64,000 nucleotides of DNA from Dasypus novemcinctus (lineage: Eukaryota; Chordata; Mammalia; Cingulata; Dasypodidae), in assembly GCF_030445035.2 (NCBI RefSeq), contig NC_080677.1:28841513-28905512 (forward strand), read 5' to 3'. A model generated the notes under the pieces. The model saw only the letters and a list, made by a program, of their open reading frames with translations, was not told where the DNA came from and ran no database searches. Positions 1 to 10,992 of the stretch are shown here, piece after piece (position 1 is the first letter of the stretch; the number at the start of each line of letters is the position of its first letter). The position numbers and the translations under genes are program-made.

Positions 1-960
1 CAGCAGTCTTTAATAAAGATAATGGCATCTTGAACTTAAGGTGGTGGCTTTGGAGGGTAGATGGGTTTTAGAGATTTTAGGAGATAACATTATTAGGGCT
101 TAGTGATTGAGAGAGGAAAAGGGAGATTTGGAGGATGACTCAGGAATTTTGGTGTAATAGACTGGATGATAACGGTGTTTACTAAGAGAAGAGGAGAATC
201 TGGTTTGGAAAGGAATAAGTTCATTTGAAATCTTGAGTTTGAGATTCTTGCAAGAGATCCAAGGAGCATAAAAATATTAATGAGCATTTATTAAGTACTT
301 ACTGTGGCTAGGCCCTGCTCTAAGCACATTTGAAGCTCAGAAGATCTGAGATGGATTTAGAGATGATCAGAATATTAGATAGTATTTGAAGGGGATAAGA
401 TTGTCTTGGGCAAATTCCTGAATAAATAGAGAAAAGGACCTAAACTGAGTCCTGAGTACTACTCCAACATTTAAAGATGTGGTAGTAGAGGAGGAGTTGG
501 CAAAAGGAATCAAGAAGCAGCCTGGAAGTCCCCAGAAGCTGCTGAGAAGTAGAGTAAGAGGAGGAATGAAAATTGTCCATTGCATTCAGCAGTAGGCAAC
601 CTGCGCCTAGTGTGAGTCATAACTTGTATCCAATCTGGTGCTATCCTGCCAGAGGGATACTGGTCCAAGAAGAACATCCAATAAGGCAACTGAAGGTACT
701 ATTCCCTTGAGCCACTCTTTTTTCCTGAAATGGCTGACAAAGGTTTTGAGATAATAAAGGATTAAAATAGAAACCTGGAAGGGATCTTAGAGTTATCATC
801 TAGTCCACCCTTTTAAATTTTACTGTGAAGGAAACTAAGCTCTGAAAAATGGAATGAAACCTTCCAAAATGAAACAACCCTAGTATGGGGTTTTAAATCT
901 TCCCCAGGATTCTGTCCCCTGATTGCCCATCTCTATTAGGGAAGAAGCTAAACCATTATT

Positions 961-2330
961 TTTTTTTCTCTCTTTATTTATTTTTTTAATGTTACATTAA
1001 AAAAATATGAGGTCCCCATATACCACCCACTCCCCTCACTCTCTCCTCCCCCCATAACAACAACCTCCTCCATCATCATGAGACATTCATTGCACTTCAT
1101 GAATATATCTTTGAGCACCACTGCACCTCATGATCAATGATCCACACCATAGCCCACACTCTCCCACAGGCCACCCAGTGTGCCATGGGAGGACATACAA
1201 TGTCCGGTAACTGTCCCTGCAGCACCACCCAGGACAACTCCAAGTCCTGAAAACACCCCCACTTACATCTCTTCCTCCCACTCCCTACCCCCAGCAGGCA
1301 CCATGGCCACTTTCTCCACACCAATGCCACATTTTCTTCAATTACTAATCAAATAGTTCATGAATAGAATATCATTAAGTCCACTCTATTCCTCCATCAT
1401 GTGGACCTTGGAATGGTTGTGTGCACTCCACATCTATAGCAAGAGGGGGCTTAGATTCCACACGGATGCTGGATGCAATTCTCCTGCTTTCAGTAGTAGG
1501 CACTCTTGGCTCCCTCGTGTGGTGGTTGACCTTCTTCACGTCCATGTTAGCTGAGTTGGGTAAGTCCAATAAACCAGAGTGTAGGAGTTGCAAGTCTTTT
1601 GAGGCTCAGTGCCTGGCTATTAAATGGTCAGTCCAGAGATTCAGGTACCCTGGGTGTACACTAAACCCCAGCACCAACTATAGATCTGGTAAAAGTAACA
1701 GGAGAGGCTTGTGAACAAAGATCACATCTGAGTCCAGCTCCATCACACAGAAACACAAACTCCAAAGTAGGGCCAACTGACATGGCATTGAACTCCATCT
1801 GCCATGACCATAGAACCTGTGGGTCTCTGTAGCCCTCAGAAGAACCAATACCTGGGGTTGTATCTACTTTATCTGTCTCTGGGACTCTGCTGAGGTGTGC
1901 ATAAGGGCAACCCCTCTGATAACCTCCTGGCTCTTTTTGGAGACTCAGCCATATAAACTCATTTGTCCTTTCCATTTCCCCCTTTTGTTCAGGTCAAAAA
2001 GCATTTTTAACTCCTGGTATTATATATAGACTCAGATATTCTGCTGGTCCGAGTTGACCCTTTTATTCAAAGTCATTTTCAAGTTACATCATCAGCTGGT
2101 ACTTGGTAGTAATCCCTCGGCACCAGGGAGGCTCATCTCCGGAAGTCATGTCCCATGCTGGGGGGAAGGCAGCACATTTACATGCTGAGTTTGGCTTCAA
2201 GCCTGGCCACATTTGAGCAACACAGGCTCTCAGGAGGTAACTCCTGCAGCTCTAGGCCTAGTTCTTATTTCAGGTGCACAGGCTCACAAGCATAGTCATT
2301 AGTATCAAGGGCTCATTGTTGGACCTTCCT
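961..2330 (-). repeat. Family A interspersed repeat, copy 1
   Basis: A repeat of about 1.37 kb whose + strand begins with a T-rich run, so it reads as a retroposed element on the minus strand ending in an A-rich tail. It aligns along its whole length with 46066-47430. Its 3' part also matches 29713-30300 and 36724-37120. The minus strand holds a 104-codon frame at 1661-1975 that is only partly preserved in the longer sister copy. The family could be an armadillo L1 3' region or a separate retroposon; I cannot name it. Confidence 0.75.
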
Positions 2331-2504
2331 TCTTTTTTGGTCTTTGCCGTTGCACTTGGGGGATTGTTGCTGTTCCTTTAGGGAATGTGATAGAGCTCCC
2401 CTGGCTAGGAACTCAGCACTCCCTCAGTTGTTGTTTTTAATTGTAACCACTATGAAAATATCCAAACATTTTTATGTACCCTGGATATATGCCCTGGAGA
2501 ACTT

Positions 2505-2580
2505 ACTTGTTGTGGGACTTTAGGCAAGTTGCTTAATCTTTCTAAATCACAGTTTTTCTTGCTATAAAATGAACATAATA
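2505..2580 (+). repeat. MIR-like relic
   Basis: The sequence resembles the MIR core: a GGCAAGT-like word, then a stretch related to CTCAGTTTCCTCATCTGTAA, then AT-rich sequence. It is degraded and short, and assignment rests on pattern recognition only. Confidence 0.4.
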
Positions 2581-3219
2581 AATTAAAGTTTTTGGCAGAA
2601 TAAAATAAGAAGAGTCTCTTGAAAGCTCATAGCTCCCTGTTAATTTTGCATTAAGATTAGTTCCTCTTATGATTTTCATATATCAGTACAATTCATGAAT
2701 ATTAGATGAATATTCATAAATATAGGAATCAAACACAATTGCCAGATCTCTTAGGGTAAATACAGTGTTATATGCTGGCAGGATACATGCATAAAAGTAG
2801 ATATAATAATATAATAACCTCATGTGGCCATCACCCAGCTCCAGCAGTTGGGTATACTCTGATTAACTCTAAGTAACATTATATGTGTATATGAGTAGCT
2901 TGGAAAGCAGTTTGCAAAAATGAAAACAGTCTTGTTAAGGCATTGGGGTTATGGGATTTTTTTTTCCCTTAAAACTTTATGTTAAGATATCTGTACATAT
3001 TCAGAAGACATTTCATTTTTAAATGTGAAATAAGTACAGTTCTTGAGATCTAGGTCCTTGTCTATCTTTGTCTTTTCCACAGATTTTTTTACACATAGAA
3101 GGCCCTTAAAGTTTATGGACTGTTTTGATTACATGGAGTTCAGTGTAAATCCTTTTTATTTTGAGGAGGGACATTTGGGTTCAAGGGTATTGATCATATC
3201 ACTTTGATTTCCTTTGTAG

Positions 3220-3365
3220 GATTTTAAGCTTGACTTTGGCAATTCTCAAGGCAAAATAAGTGATACTTGGCATGGAGGAATAGCTACCATATTTCAAAGT
3301 CCTGGAGATGAAGTGTGGGGAGTAATATGGAAAATGAACAAAAGCAATTTAATTTCTCTGGATGA
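3220..3365 (+). CDS. GGCT: GGCT coding exon 2
   Basis: This exon encodes residues matching about 48-96 of human gamma-glutamylcyclotransferase, beginning DFKLDFGNSQGK and including WHGGIATIFQSPGDEVWG. The enzyme is cytosolic; it releases 5-oxoproline from gamma-glutamyl amino acids in the gamma-glutamyl cycle of glutathione turnover. The acceptor is a pyrimidine tract ending TTTGTAG at 3219. The exon is 146 nt and ends in phase 2 with GA before the donor GTAGGT at 3366. The split Glu codon is completed by the first base of exon 3. The frame is intact and close to human, so this looks like a working gene rather than a retrocopy. Confidence 0.97.
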
Positions 3366-4127
3366 GTAGGTGACTTCTAATTATAAATTAAATAATTACT
3401 AATTCAGAAAGTGGGTCATATGCAAGAATGTGTGTATGTATGTTAGTTTGTCAAAAGCAGTATACTACAGACATATTCTTTATAGTGTAGAGGCAACATA
3501 AAAGGTATAATAACATGATTTTGCTAAAAAAAAAGGGCTTAGAAGGCTTACACTTTCTGGGTGGGATTTGGAGGGTTTGTGAATAATGGAACCTTATTGA
3601 TATTCTATTTATTTGTCAGGTATAAATAAAAGGCATGAAAGTTGTTTTTGTAATTTTTACATAGTTTTATTGATTTTAACATCAGTTGTTCTGTTTTTAG
3701 TAGAGACAGTTTTTAAAAAAATAATTCTTTAAGATGGCAGTTGGATCAGTAACTAATTTTTAAAACCCTTTAACAATGTATTAGAAATGTTCTTATAACT
3801 TTGAGCCCTCTAGAGTTGTGTGGCAGAGCATTTAATACAAAGAAAGTTGCCAGGTAAGAGTACAACTTGAGAAGAGCAGATGATTTGGCATGCTTGATAC
3901 TTTACCTCGTTTGTCAACAAGAAAGAACCATCTTCCCTTCTTTTCTCAGGGTGGATATCATTTGCACTCAGAACATATAGTCTTTTTTTTTTGTAGCAAT
4001 GTTTCAGGGGTATAAAGAATAAAATAACTACACTGATACGTTTTCAGACAGGATATAGGTCTGCTAGAAGTATACCAAGTAATATTAAGTCTTAGGTTTT
4101 CTAATTGAAATGCTAAGTTTACTTTTT

Positions 4128-4342
4128 TTTTTTTGAGGTACTGGGGGCTGGGGATTGAATCTGTGACCTTGTATGTGGGAAGCTGGCGTTCAACCACTGA
4201 GCCACATTGGCTTCCCTGAGTCGACTTTACATTTGTTTTGCTTGTTGTTTGTTTTTGTTTTTTAAGGAGGCACTGGGAACTGACCCTGGGACCTCCCATG
4301 TGGGAGGTGGGCGCTCAACTGCTTGGGCCACATCTGTTCTCC
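4128..4342 (-). mobile_element. Dimeric tRNA-type SINE, antisense, in GGCT intron 2
   Basis: Two tRNA-like units in tandem read on the minus strand, each with a B-box-like GGTTCAA-type motif, joined by a short T/G-rich (A/C-rich on the sense strand) linker. Direct repeats CTAAGTTTACTTTTT at 4113-4127 and 4343-4357 are perfect target-site duplications that fix the boundaries. Related dimers occur at 5432-5629, 38105-38335 and 38936-39125. Confidence 0.85.
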
Positions 4343-4530
4343 CTAAGTTTACTTTTTGATGTGATGGTATTTATAATATGTTTTTCTATATCCCAAATCA
4401 CAAATGGAACAACTACTTCCATATATAGTTAAATTTCTAATTCTGTACCCCAATTTGACTAAAAGATCTTAGTCAGAAAACTAAACTGGGTAAATTCAGT
4501 GCTTTTAAAATTTGGCTGTTTTGGTTTCAG

Positions 4531-4666
4531 GCAAGAAGGGGTTGTAAGTGGAACATATGATCCAATAGAAGTTACTGTTCACACCAGAGAAGGAAAAGAA
4601 ATAACCTGTCGAAGTTATCAGATGAAAAATTATGTGAGTGTTCCCCCATCACCACAGTATAAAAAG
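4531..4666 (+). CDS. GGCT: GGCT coding exon 3, carrying the catalytic Glu
   Basis: The acceptor TTGGTTTCAG ends at 4530 and the donor GTAAGC starts at 4667. The 136-nt exon completes the split Glu codon and then encodes QEGVVSGTYDPIEVTV, followed by GKEITCRSYQMKNY and PSPQYKK. These match human residues about 97-141. The Glu codon GAA at 4535-4537 aligns with human Glu98, the known general acid/base of the enzyme, so the active-site residue is kept. Divergence from human is concentrated in the surface segment just after it (human KSGMYVVIEVKV). Confidence 0.97.
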
Positions 4667-4996
4667 GTAAGCTACTTACAAAGATATTTGATGATTTCTT
4701 TTTAATTTTCACTAAGGAGATAAATGAAAGAATATCTTGTTTTTAAAAGTCTGTATATATTTTAAATTTTACATGAATAACTCATTTTAATAGAAATGTT
4801 GCTTAATACAAAAATGATTATTTGCCTAAAGTATAGATTCAAAAATATTGTACAGAATTATGTGTAATGGTAGAACTATATAAAATGTTGTTTATTTTTA
4901 AACACCTTTTAGAAATTGGAAGGAAACTGAGAGTCATAATTTCAAGCATGTATTTTCTATTTTAAAATTGAAAATAATATGTATGAGTGTATTTTT

Positions 4997-5394
4997 GTTT
5001 TAATTTCTCTCCCCTTCCCCCAGTTGTCTACTTTCTGTGTCGATTCGCTGTGTGTTCTTCTGTGTCCATTTGCATTCTTGTCAGGTGGCACTGGGAATCC
5101 ATGTCTCTTTTTTTGTGCATTATCTTGCTGCGTCAGCTCTCCGTGTGAGCGGCACCATTCCTGGGCAGGCTGCGCATTTTTCGCGCGCGGGGCGGCTCTC
5201 CTTGCGGTGCATACTCCTTGCGCGTGGGGCACCCCTATGTGGGGGGCACCCCTGCATGGCATAAGTTCTTGTGTGTGGCAGCACTGTGCATGGGCCAGCT
5301 CACCACATGGGCCAGGAGGCCCTGGGTAACAAACCCTGGACCTCATATGTGATAGGAAGACACTCTTATCAGTTGAGCCACATCCGCTTCCCTA
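4997..5394 (-). mobile_element. DAS-type SINE, antisense, in GGCT intron 3
   Basis: An antisense copy of the long armadillo SINE. The GC-rich central block is present and the tRNA-like head lies at the right end (…CAGTTGAGCCACATCCGC). Near-perfect target duplications TATGAGTGTATTTTT (4982-4996) and TATGAGTATATTTTT (5395-5409) flank it. It accounts for open frames on both strands here, including one of 129 codons on the minus strand. Confidence 0.9.
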
Positions 5395-5431
5395 TATGAG
5401 TATATTTTTAATATTTATTTATTCACTAATT

Positions 5432-5629
5432 TTTAATTGGTACTGGGACCAGGGAACGAGCCTGGGACCTTGTGTATGAGAAGTTGGCGCTTAATGACTG
5501 AGCCACATTGGCTCCCCTGAGTTGGTTATTTCATTTGTTTTGCTTGTTGTTTGTTTTTTTGTTTTAAGGAGGCACCAGAGGTAGAACCCGGGACCTTCCA
5601 TGAGGGAAGCAGGCACTCAACTGCTTGCA
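5432..5629 (-). mobile_element. Dimeric tRNA-type SINE, antisense
   Basis: The same arrangement as at 4128-4342: a tRNA-like unit, a linker rich in TTTGTTTTGCTTG, then a second tRNA-like unit that breaks off near ACTGCTTGCA. It is shorter at its right end than the first copy and no target duplication is obvious. Confidence 0.75.
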
Positions 5630-5901
5630 TTTTCTGAGAGGCCTAGAAGAATTAGCCTGGTATGGATCTTGGATGTGCCACTGAATGTAGTGGCCATTTA
5701 TGCCCCATGTCTAATTCAGAGCAAGAGTGGACTCCAGAATTGAAACTAAAACTCCCTGCAAACTTCAAAAAATTTTTGCAGAGTATTTTTTTCTTAAAAG
5801 GTCATGCAAATTCTACACTATAAAAATATTTTGAATTACTATCATTATGTAAAATAGATACTACCATGAGACTGCTTCATGTGTCTTTGTAAAGCAATAA
5901 A

Positions 5902-6324
5902 GGGAAGCAGATGTGGCTCAACCAATTGGGCTCCCGTCTACCATGTAGAAGGTTCAGTATTTGATTCCCAGGACCTCCTGGTGAAGGCAAGCTGGCCCAT
6001 GTGGTGAGCTGGCCCAGGTGGAATGCTGCCCCGCTGCAAGGAGTGCTTCCTCGTGCAGGGGTGCTGGCCCATGTGGAGAGCTGGTGCAGCAAGATGACGT
6101 AACAAAAAGAGACAGAGGAGAGATAATAAGAGACACAGCAGATCAGGGAGCTGAGGTGGTGCAAGAGAATGATTGCCTCTCTCCCACTCCAGAAGGTCCC
6201 AGGATCAGTTCCCAGAGCCGCCTAATAAGAATACAAGCAGACACAGAAGAACACACAGCGAATGGACACAGAGCAGACAATGGAGGGAGTGGGGAGAAAC
6301 AAATGGATAAATCTTAAAAAAAAA
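5902..6324 (+). mobile_element. Divergent DAS-type SINE, sense, in GGCT intron 3
   Basis: The head AAGCAGATGTGGCTCAACCA and a second tRNA-like unit around 6150-6215 make this a dimer-like variant. It ends in an A-rich tail. Flanks AAAGCAATAAA (5891-5901) and AAAGCGATAAA (6325-6335) form a target duplication with one mismatch. It is oriented opposite to the SINE at 4997-5394. Confidence 0.85.
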
Positions 6325-6348
6325 AAAGCGATAAAATCCTCATGTTGG

Positions 6349-6747
6349 CAGCAGACTTGGCCCAGTGGTTAGGGCATCCTTGTACCACATGGGAAGTCCG
6401 CAGTTCAAACCCTGGGCCTCTTTGACCCGTGTGGAGCTGGCCCATGCGCAGTGCTGATGCGCGCAAGGAGTGCCCTGCCAGGCAGGGGTGTCCCCGCATA
6501 GGGGAGCCCCACGTGCAAGGAGTGCGCCCAGTAAGGAGAGCCGCCCAGAGCCAAAGAAAGTGCAGACTGCCTAAGAATGGAGTTGCCTACACAGAGAAAT
6601 GACACAAGATGACACAGCTAAAAAGAAACACAGATTCCCGTGCCGCTGACAACAACAGAAGCAGACAAAGAAGACACAGCAGATAGACACAGAGAACAGA
6701 AAACGGGGGAAGGGGAGAGAAATAAGTAAATCAATCTTTTTTTTTTT
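6349..6747 (+). mobile_element. DAS-type SINE, sense, in GGCT intron 3
   Basis: A complete copy with a tRNA-like head (TTGGCCCAGTGGTTAGGGCA), a B box GGTTCAAAC-like motif, the GC-rich body and an interrupted A/T-rich tail. Perfect target duplications AAATCCTCATGTTGG lie at 6334-6348 and 6748-6762, adjoining the tail of the previous SINE. Confidence 0.92.
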
Positions 6748-7067
6748 AAATCCTCATGTTGGTCTTTTAACAAAAATCTGGCAATCATGAAGAATTTCAT
6801 ATTTCAAGTTGTTTTCAAAGTAATAATACCAAATGTCATGTGTAAGGGGTTTCTGTTTCTACCAGTGATTTTTGGCCCTCACAAAATAGTGTGAGAGGAA
6901 TGGCTAAATCTCTATTTTGTTCTGTAAGTGTTTTTTCTAGAGATATTCTAGAGTTACCTGAAAGCTAGTGTTTCACTTTCACAATACAAATACAGCTGTG
7001 GTATGCTAATTTAAATTATGTTCCTAACAAAGGATTTTTTAAAATTTGTTTTTTAAACCATTTCTAG

Positions 7068-7211
7068 GTCATTTGCATGGGTGCAGAAGAAAATGGTTTA
7101 CCACTGGAATATCAAAAGAAGTTAAAAGCAATAGAACCAAATGACTATAAAGGAAAAGTCTCAGAAGAAATTGAAGATATTATCAAGAAGGGGGAAGTAA
7201 AACTTCAGTAA
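7068..7211 (+). CDS. GGCT: GGCT terminal coding exon (exon 4)
   Basis: The acceptor TTTCTAG ends at 7067 and the exon opens in phase 0 with VICMGAEENGLPLEYQ, continuing KKLKAIEPNDYKGKVSEE and ending KKGEVKLQ before TAA at 7209-7211. It matches the human C-terminus from about residue 142 onward. Only the last few residues differ: human ends GETQTL and this ends GEVKLQ. With exons 2 and 3 it gives an uninterrupted frame of 141 codons. The preceding intron holds four SINEs. Confidence 0.97.
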   Translation, partial: VICMGAEENGLPLEYQKKLKAIEPNDYKGKVSEEIEDIIKKGEVKLQ

Positions 7212-7770
7212 AACATAGACTTTATCTAAGATATTCTCTCTATATGGTAATGTGAACTCTTTTTAACATTAGAGAACAGGGATCAGGGATATCTCTGTGT
7301 TTGATAAAGTTTTTACAGTGCTCTGAAGGAATATTTCACTTGAGTGGTTCCTTTTTTTTCAATCAGAAACTGGGTTAGGAGTTAAATGATTTTTAAAAGG
7401 GTGTGAGGCTCTGGAATTCATAACAAATGTATGTGGGTACTCCTCTGAATACTTAACCTATTTTCTTGAGTTGATTTTAAGTGTATTCTTGTTCTGTGGC
7501 AAAGGAAAAATATGCAACCTGCTTAATGATGGTGCTAGTGAATTGTTCTACTCTGGGATTTTTTATATCCAGCTTAATAATAGCAAGCAAACTATAGAGA
7601 AAACTGATAGTGAAACTTAAAATGTGAAAGATGGTATACTGTTCTTAAATGAATAATTGTATTTCTGTTTTAACCCATTTTCCCCACTAAAGTGCTATAT
7701 ATCATTATGTTGTTGTTAGGGAGACTCAAACCATTGTCTCTGGATCTGGTCTTGGACCTATATAGTCTAT
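7212..7770 (+). other. GGCT: GGCT 3' UTR and downstream flank
   Basis: AT-rich unique sequence follows the stop codon. I find no canonical AATAAA close to the stop; GATAAA near 7300 and AATAAT-type words further on are possible weak polyadenylation signals, so the transcript end is not fixed. No other gene is visible before the L1 fragment that begins near 7775. Confidence 0.5.
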
Positions 7771-7774
7771 AAAA

Positions 7775-7926
7775 AGGACAAATTAGTAGAAACACTAACC
7801 TACACTGACACTAGAAGAAATATTTTTCTTTTAATAGCCCAATTACAAGTAAAGAGAATTAGTCATCAAAAACCTCCCAACAAAGAAAATCCCAGGACCA
7901 CATGGCTTCACAGGTAAATTCTTCAA
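7775..7926 (+). mobile_element. L1 ORF2 fragment
   Basis: The segment ending in CCCAGGACCACATGGCTTCA and CAGGTAAATTC corresponds to the well-known L1 ORF2 stretch encoding SPGPDGFTGEFY. It reads on the + strand and ends abruptly where NPL-like sequence starts. The ATG at 7902, which heads a 119-codon frame, belongs to this L1 piece and not to NPL. Confidence 0.8.
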
Positions 7927-9223
7927 ATAATTTCATCCCACCACTGACTGAGAATGGAAAAATCAACTTTTTGGTAATTGGTCAGTATGGGCATTATCTT
8001 GTGGAAAAACAGGGAGGAAAGAGCATTTTTGTGCATGGCACACAGGGAGAAGGTCTGTTCCTAAGCATCTCAGAATGCCACCACATTGCAGAGGAATGGG
8101 TGGCAAAAGGGAGGAACAAATTGAATCAGGTGGTGATTCCTATAGGAACACTGAGCTTGAAGAAATCACAAGAACTGGCTCAACATGCAGCAGAAATAGG
8201 ATATGATGGTATTCCTGTCATTGTACCTTTCTCAAACCATGGAACGGAGATGTCCTATTAATTTCCTAAAGGAGGTGGCCCCTGCCACTTTATTACCATC
8301 ACATTCCTGCCTTGACAGGGGTAAATATTCATGCTGAGGAGTTGTTGGGTGGGATTCATTACGAGGTCGCCACCTTCCAAGGGCTGAAATTCAGTGGCAT
8401 AGATCTTAGACCTCAGGCAGTGTGTTGATCAGAATCACCAACAACACTTTGCTTTCCTATTTGGGGTGGATGAGCAAATGGAGCATCACCTACAACTACC
8501 TGGGAAGAAAAGACAGACCAGATGTTGGAGGCTTGGAACAAAAGGACTTTTCTTTGACCCTCAACTGTCAGTTTTGTATCTGGAGATTTATCAACTTCGT
8601 GGTAAACCTAGGTTTTGGAGTCTTGCAGACCAAAGCCATCATGACTATGTTCTCTGGTATTCCAAAGAGCCCACCCCTGCTTCTGCTGCAGAAAGCCTCC
8701 AGGGAGTTCACTGCTGAAGCTAAACTGAAGAACCTGGATTTTCTTTCTTTCAGTTTTTTAAAAGATGGAAACTTGGAAGCCTGTAGCTAGGGTATTTATC
8801 AAGTCACTATGTATATACTGAAATATAATCCACAGTAATCATGCATTTCTCAGGAACTCTTTAGAGAAGCTTGAACTAAATTCTCTCCTAGCTAATGAAA
8901 TCCTACATCATTTCATCAGATATTTATTAAGCAACTACTATCAGCCTATGCTAAGTTTTATTGTATAATGGGGTGAAAATTCTAAAGCAGTCATGAGTCC
9001 TAAGTTATGCAACATTTCACAAAATTTCTTTCTGGATAAATTCCTGCTTAAATTGATGAAATGGAATCAAGAGGAAAATTGTAATTGATTAATTTCATCT
9101 GCCTTTGGGAGCTCACATAATCTTGATTTCTACTTCAAAATCCTTCTTTAAAGTTTTCTAACTTTAAAGCATTATAATATCTTTTCATCTTAATATCCTT
9201 TGGAATGTTTAAAAAAAAAAGAA
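7927..9223 (+). pseudogene. NPL: Processed pseudogene of N-acetylneuraminate lyase
   Basis: An intronless copy of NPL, the aldolase that cleaves sialic acid to ManNAc and pyruvate. Matches run in order: [30 protein letters not shown], sequence for HIPALTG near 8310, GLKFS near 8382 (the family's Schiff-base Lys codon is still there), [38 protein letters not shown], and the C-terminus KDGNLEACS with TAG at 8788-8790. The start of the protein is missing. The frame is broken between 8230 and 8470, and about 14 codons before the TYNYLG motif are deleted. A 3'-UTR-like segment ends in ten A residues at 9211-9220. These are marks of a retrotransposed mRNA. It is not expected to make enzyme. Confidence 0.92.
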
Positions 9224-9321
9224 AGGGCAAAAGCCTTGAATAAACATATCTCCAAAGAGGATATACCAAGAGGCTCCACATCATTAGCTATTAGGGAAAT
9301 GCAAATCAAAACCACAATGAG

Positions 9322-9741
9322 GCGGCAGACTTGGCCCAGTGGTTAGGGCATCCGTCTACCACATGGGAGGTCCGCGGTTCAAACCCCGGGCCTCCTTGAC
9401 CCATGTGGAGCTGGCCCATGTGCAGCGCTGATGCGCGCAAGGAGTGCCCTGCCACGCAGGGGTGTCCCCCGCGTAGGGGAGCCCCACGCGCACAGAGTGT
9501 GCCCCGTAAGCAGAGCCGCCCAGCACGAAAGAAAGTGCAGCCTGCCCAGGAATGGTGCCGCACACATGGAGAACTGACACAACAAAAAGAAACACAGATT
9601 CCCGTGCCGCTGACAACAACAGAAGCGGACAAAGAAGACGCAGCAAATAGGCACAGAGAACAGACAACTGGGGTGGGGTGGGGTGGGGTGGGGGAAGGAG
9701 AGAGAAATAAATAAATAAATAAATCTTAAAAAAAAAACAAC
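9322..9741 (+). mobile_element. DAS-type SINE inserted in L1
   Basis: A full-length copy with A-box and B-box regions (B box GGTTCAAACCCC), the GC-rich body, a (GGGGT)n tract near 9670-9693, an (AAAT)n run and a poly-A tail. Target duplications CCACAATGAG at 9312-9321 and 9742-9751 interrupt the L1 sequence ACCACAATGAGATACC precisely. Confidence 0.93.
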
Positions 9742-10569
9742 CCACAATGAGATACCTTTTGAAACCCAATAGAATGCCTACTATTAAAAAAAAGCAAAAT
9801 TAAGTTTTAAATTTATTATTAAATTAAAAAGAGGATGTGTTGAAATAGGAATACTCATTCATTGCTGGTGGTAATGTAAAATTGTGCAGCCACTATGAAA
9901 GGAGGTTTGCTAGTTCCTCAGAAAGCTTAGAATTACCATATGATCTGGCAATCCCTTTACTACATATATATGCAGAAGAATCGAAAGCAGAGACACGAAC
10001 AGCAGCATTATTCACACCAGTGAATAGCACCAGTGTTCACAGCAGCATTATTCACAATGGCCAAAAAATGGAAGCAACCCAAGTGTCCCATCAACCAATG
10101 AATTAGATAAACAAATATGGTATATACATACAATGGAATATTATTCAGCCGTAAAAAATGAACTCCCGATACATGTGACAACATGGATGAACCTTGAAGA
10201 CTTTGTGCTGAGTGAAATAAGCCAGATATGATAGACAAATATTGTATGATCACTGATACAATCTAATTATAATAAGCAAACTCATAGAGTCAGAATCCAG
10301 AATATAGATTACCAGGCACTGGGTAGAGTATAGGTAATGAGTTAATGCTTTTTTTCATACAGAATTTCCTTTTAGGTTGATTGTAAAGTTTTGGAAATGG
10401 GTGATGGTGATGGTAGCACACTATTGTGAATATAATTAACAGCATTGAATTATATATGTGAATGTGGTTAAAAGAGAAATTTAAAGTCATATGTGTTACT
10501 AGAACAAAAATTAAAAGAGGGAAAATGACTGCACAACTACAGGGAATGCTACTGTAAAAAATGGACTGT

Positions 10570-10992
10570 GGGAAGCAGATTTGGCTCAACTGATAGAGCG
10601 TACGCCTACCACATAGGAAGTCCAGGGTTCAAACCTAGGGCCTCCTGACCCATGTGGTGAGCTGGCCCATGCACAGCTCTGATGCACACAAAGAGTGCGA
10701 TGCCACGCAGGGGTGTCCCCCGTGTAGGGGAGCCCCACGTGCAAGGAGTGTACCCTTCAAGAAGAGCTGCTCCGTGCAAAAAAAGCACAGCCTGCCCAGG
10801 AGTAGTGCTGCACACATGGAGAGCTGATGCAGTAAGATGACACAACAAAAAGAGACACAGATTCCCAGTTCCGCTAACAAGAATGCAAGTGGACAAAGAA
10901 GAACACACAGCGAATGGACACAGAGAGCAGACAACGGGGGCGTGGGGGCGGGGAAGGGGAAGGGGAGAAAAATAAATCTTAAAAAAAAAAAA
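10570..10992 (+). mobile_element. DAS-type SINE inserted in L1 3' UTR
   Basis: A complete SINE starting GGGAAGCAGATTTGGCTCAA-like and ending in poly-A. The word GGACTGT, preceded by A-rich sequence, is repeated at 10563-10569 and 10993-10999, and the L1 3' UTR continues across it. Confidence 0.9.

Larger units (their letters stand above)
1..3219 (+). other. GGCT: GGCT intron 1 (3' part)
   Basis: This stretch precedes the acceptor of GGCT exon 2 and contains no sequence resembling GGCT exon 1, which would carry the start codon and the YGSNL substrate-binding motif in a CpG-rich setting. Exon 1 therefore lies upstream of the window. Positions 1-960 and 2500-3219 are AT-rich and mostly unique, with short MIR/L2-like relics near 280-335, 780-840 and 2505-2580. 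The middle third is a family A repeat. I see no independent gene. Confidence 0.7.

Noticed and set aside
8422-8790. 122-codon frame resembling the NPL C-terminus as a possible real exon
   Set aside because: No flanking splice sites, upstream NPL sequence is continuous in genomic DNA, and a poly-A follows. It is part of the retrocopy.
9322-9400. tRNA gene
   Set aside because: The A- and B-box-like motifs belong to the head of a SINE; no complete cloverleaf and the same unit is repeated throughout the window.
9356-9769. Minus-strand frames of 108-137 codons
   Set aside because: They lie on the antisense strand of a DAS-type SINE, and the same kind of frame recurs at every copy.
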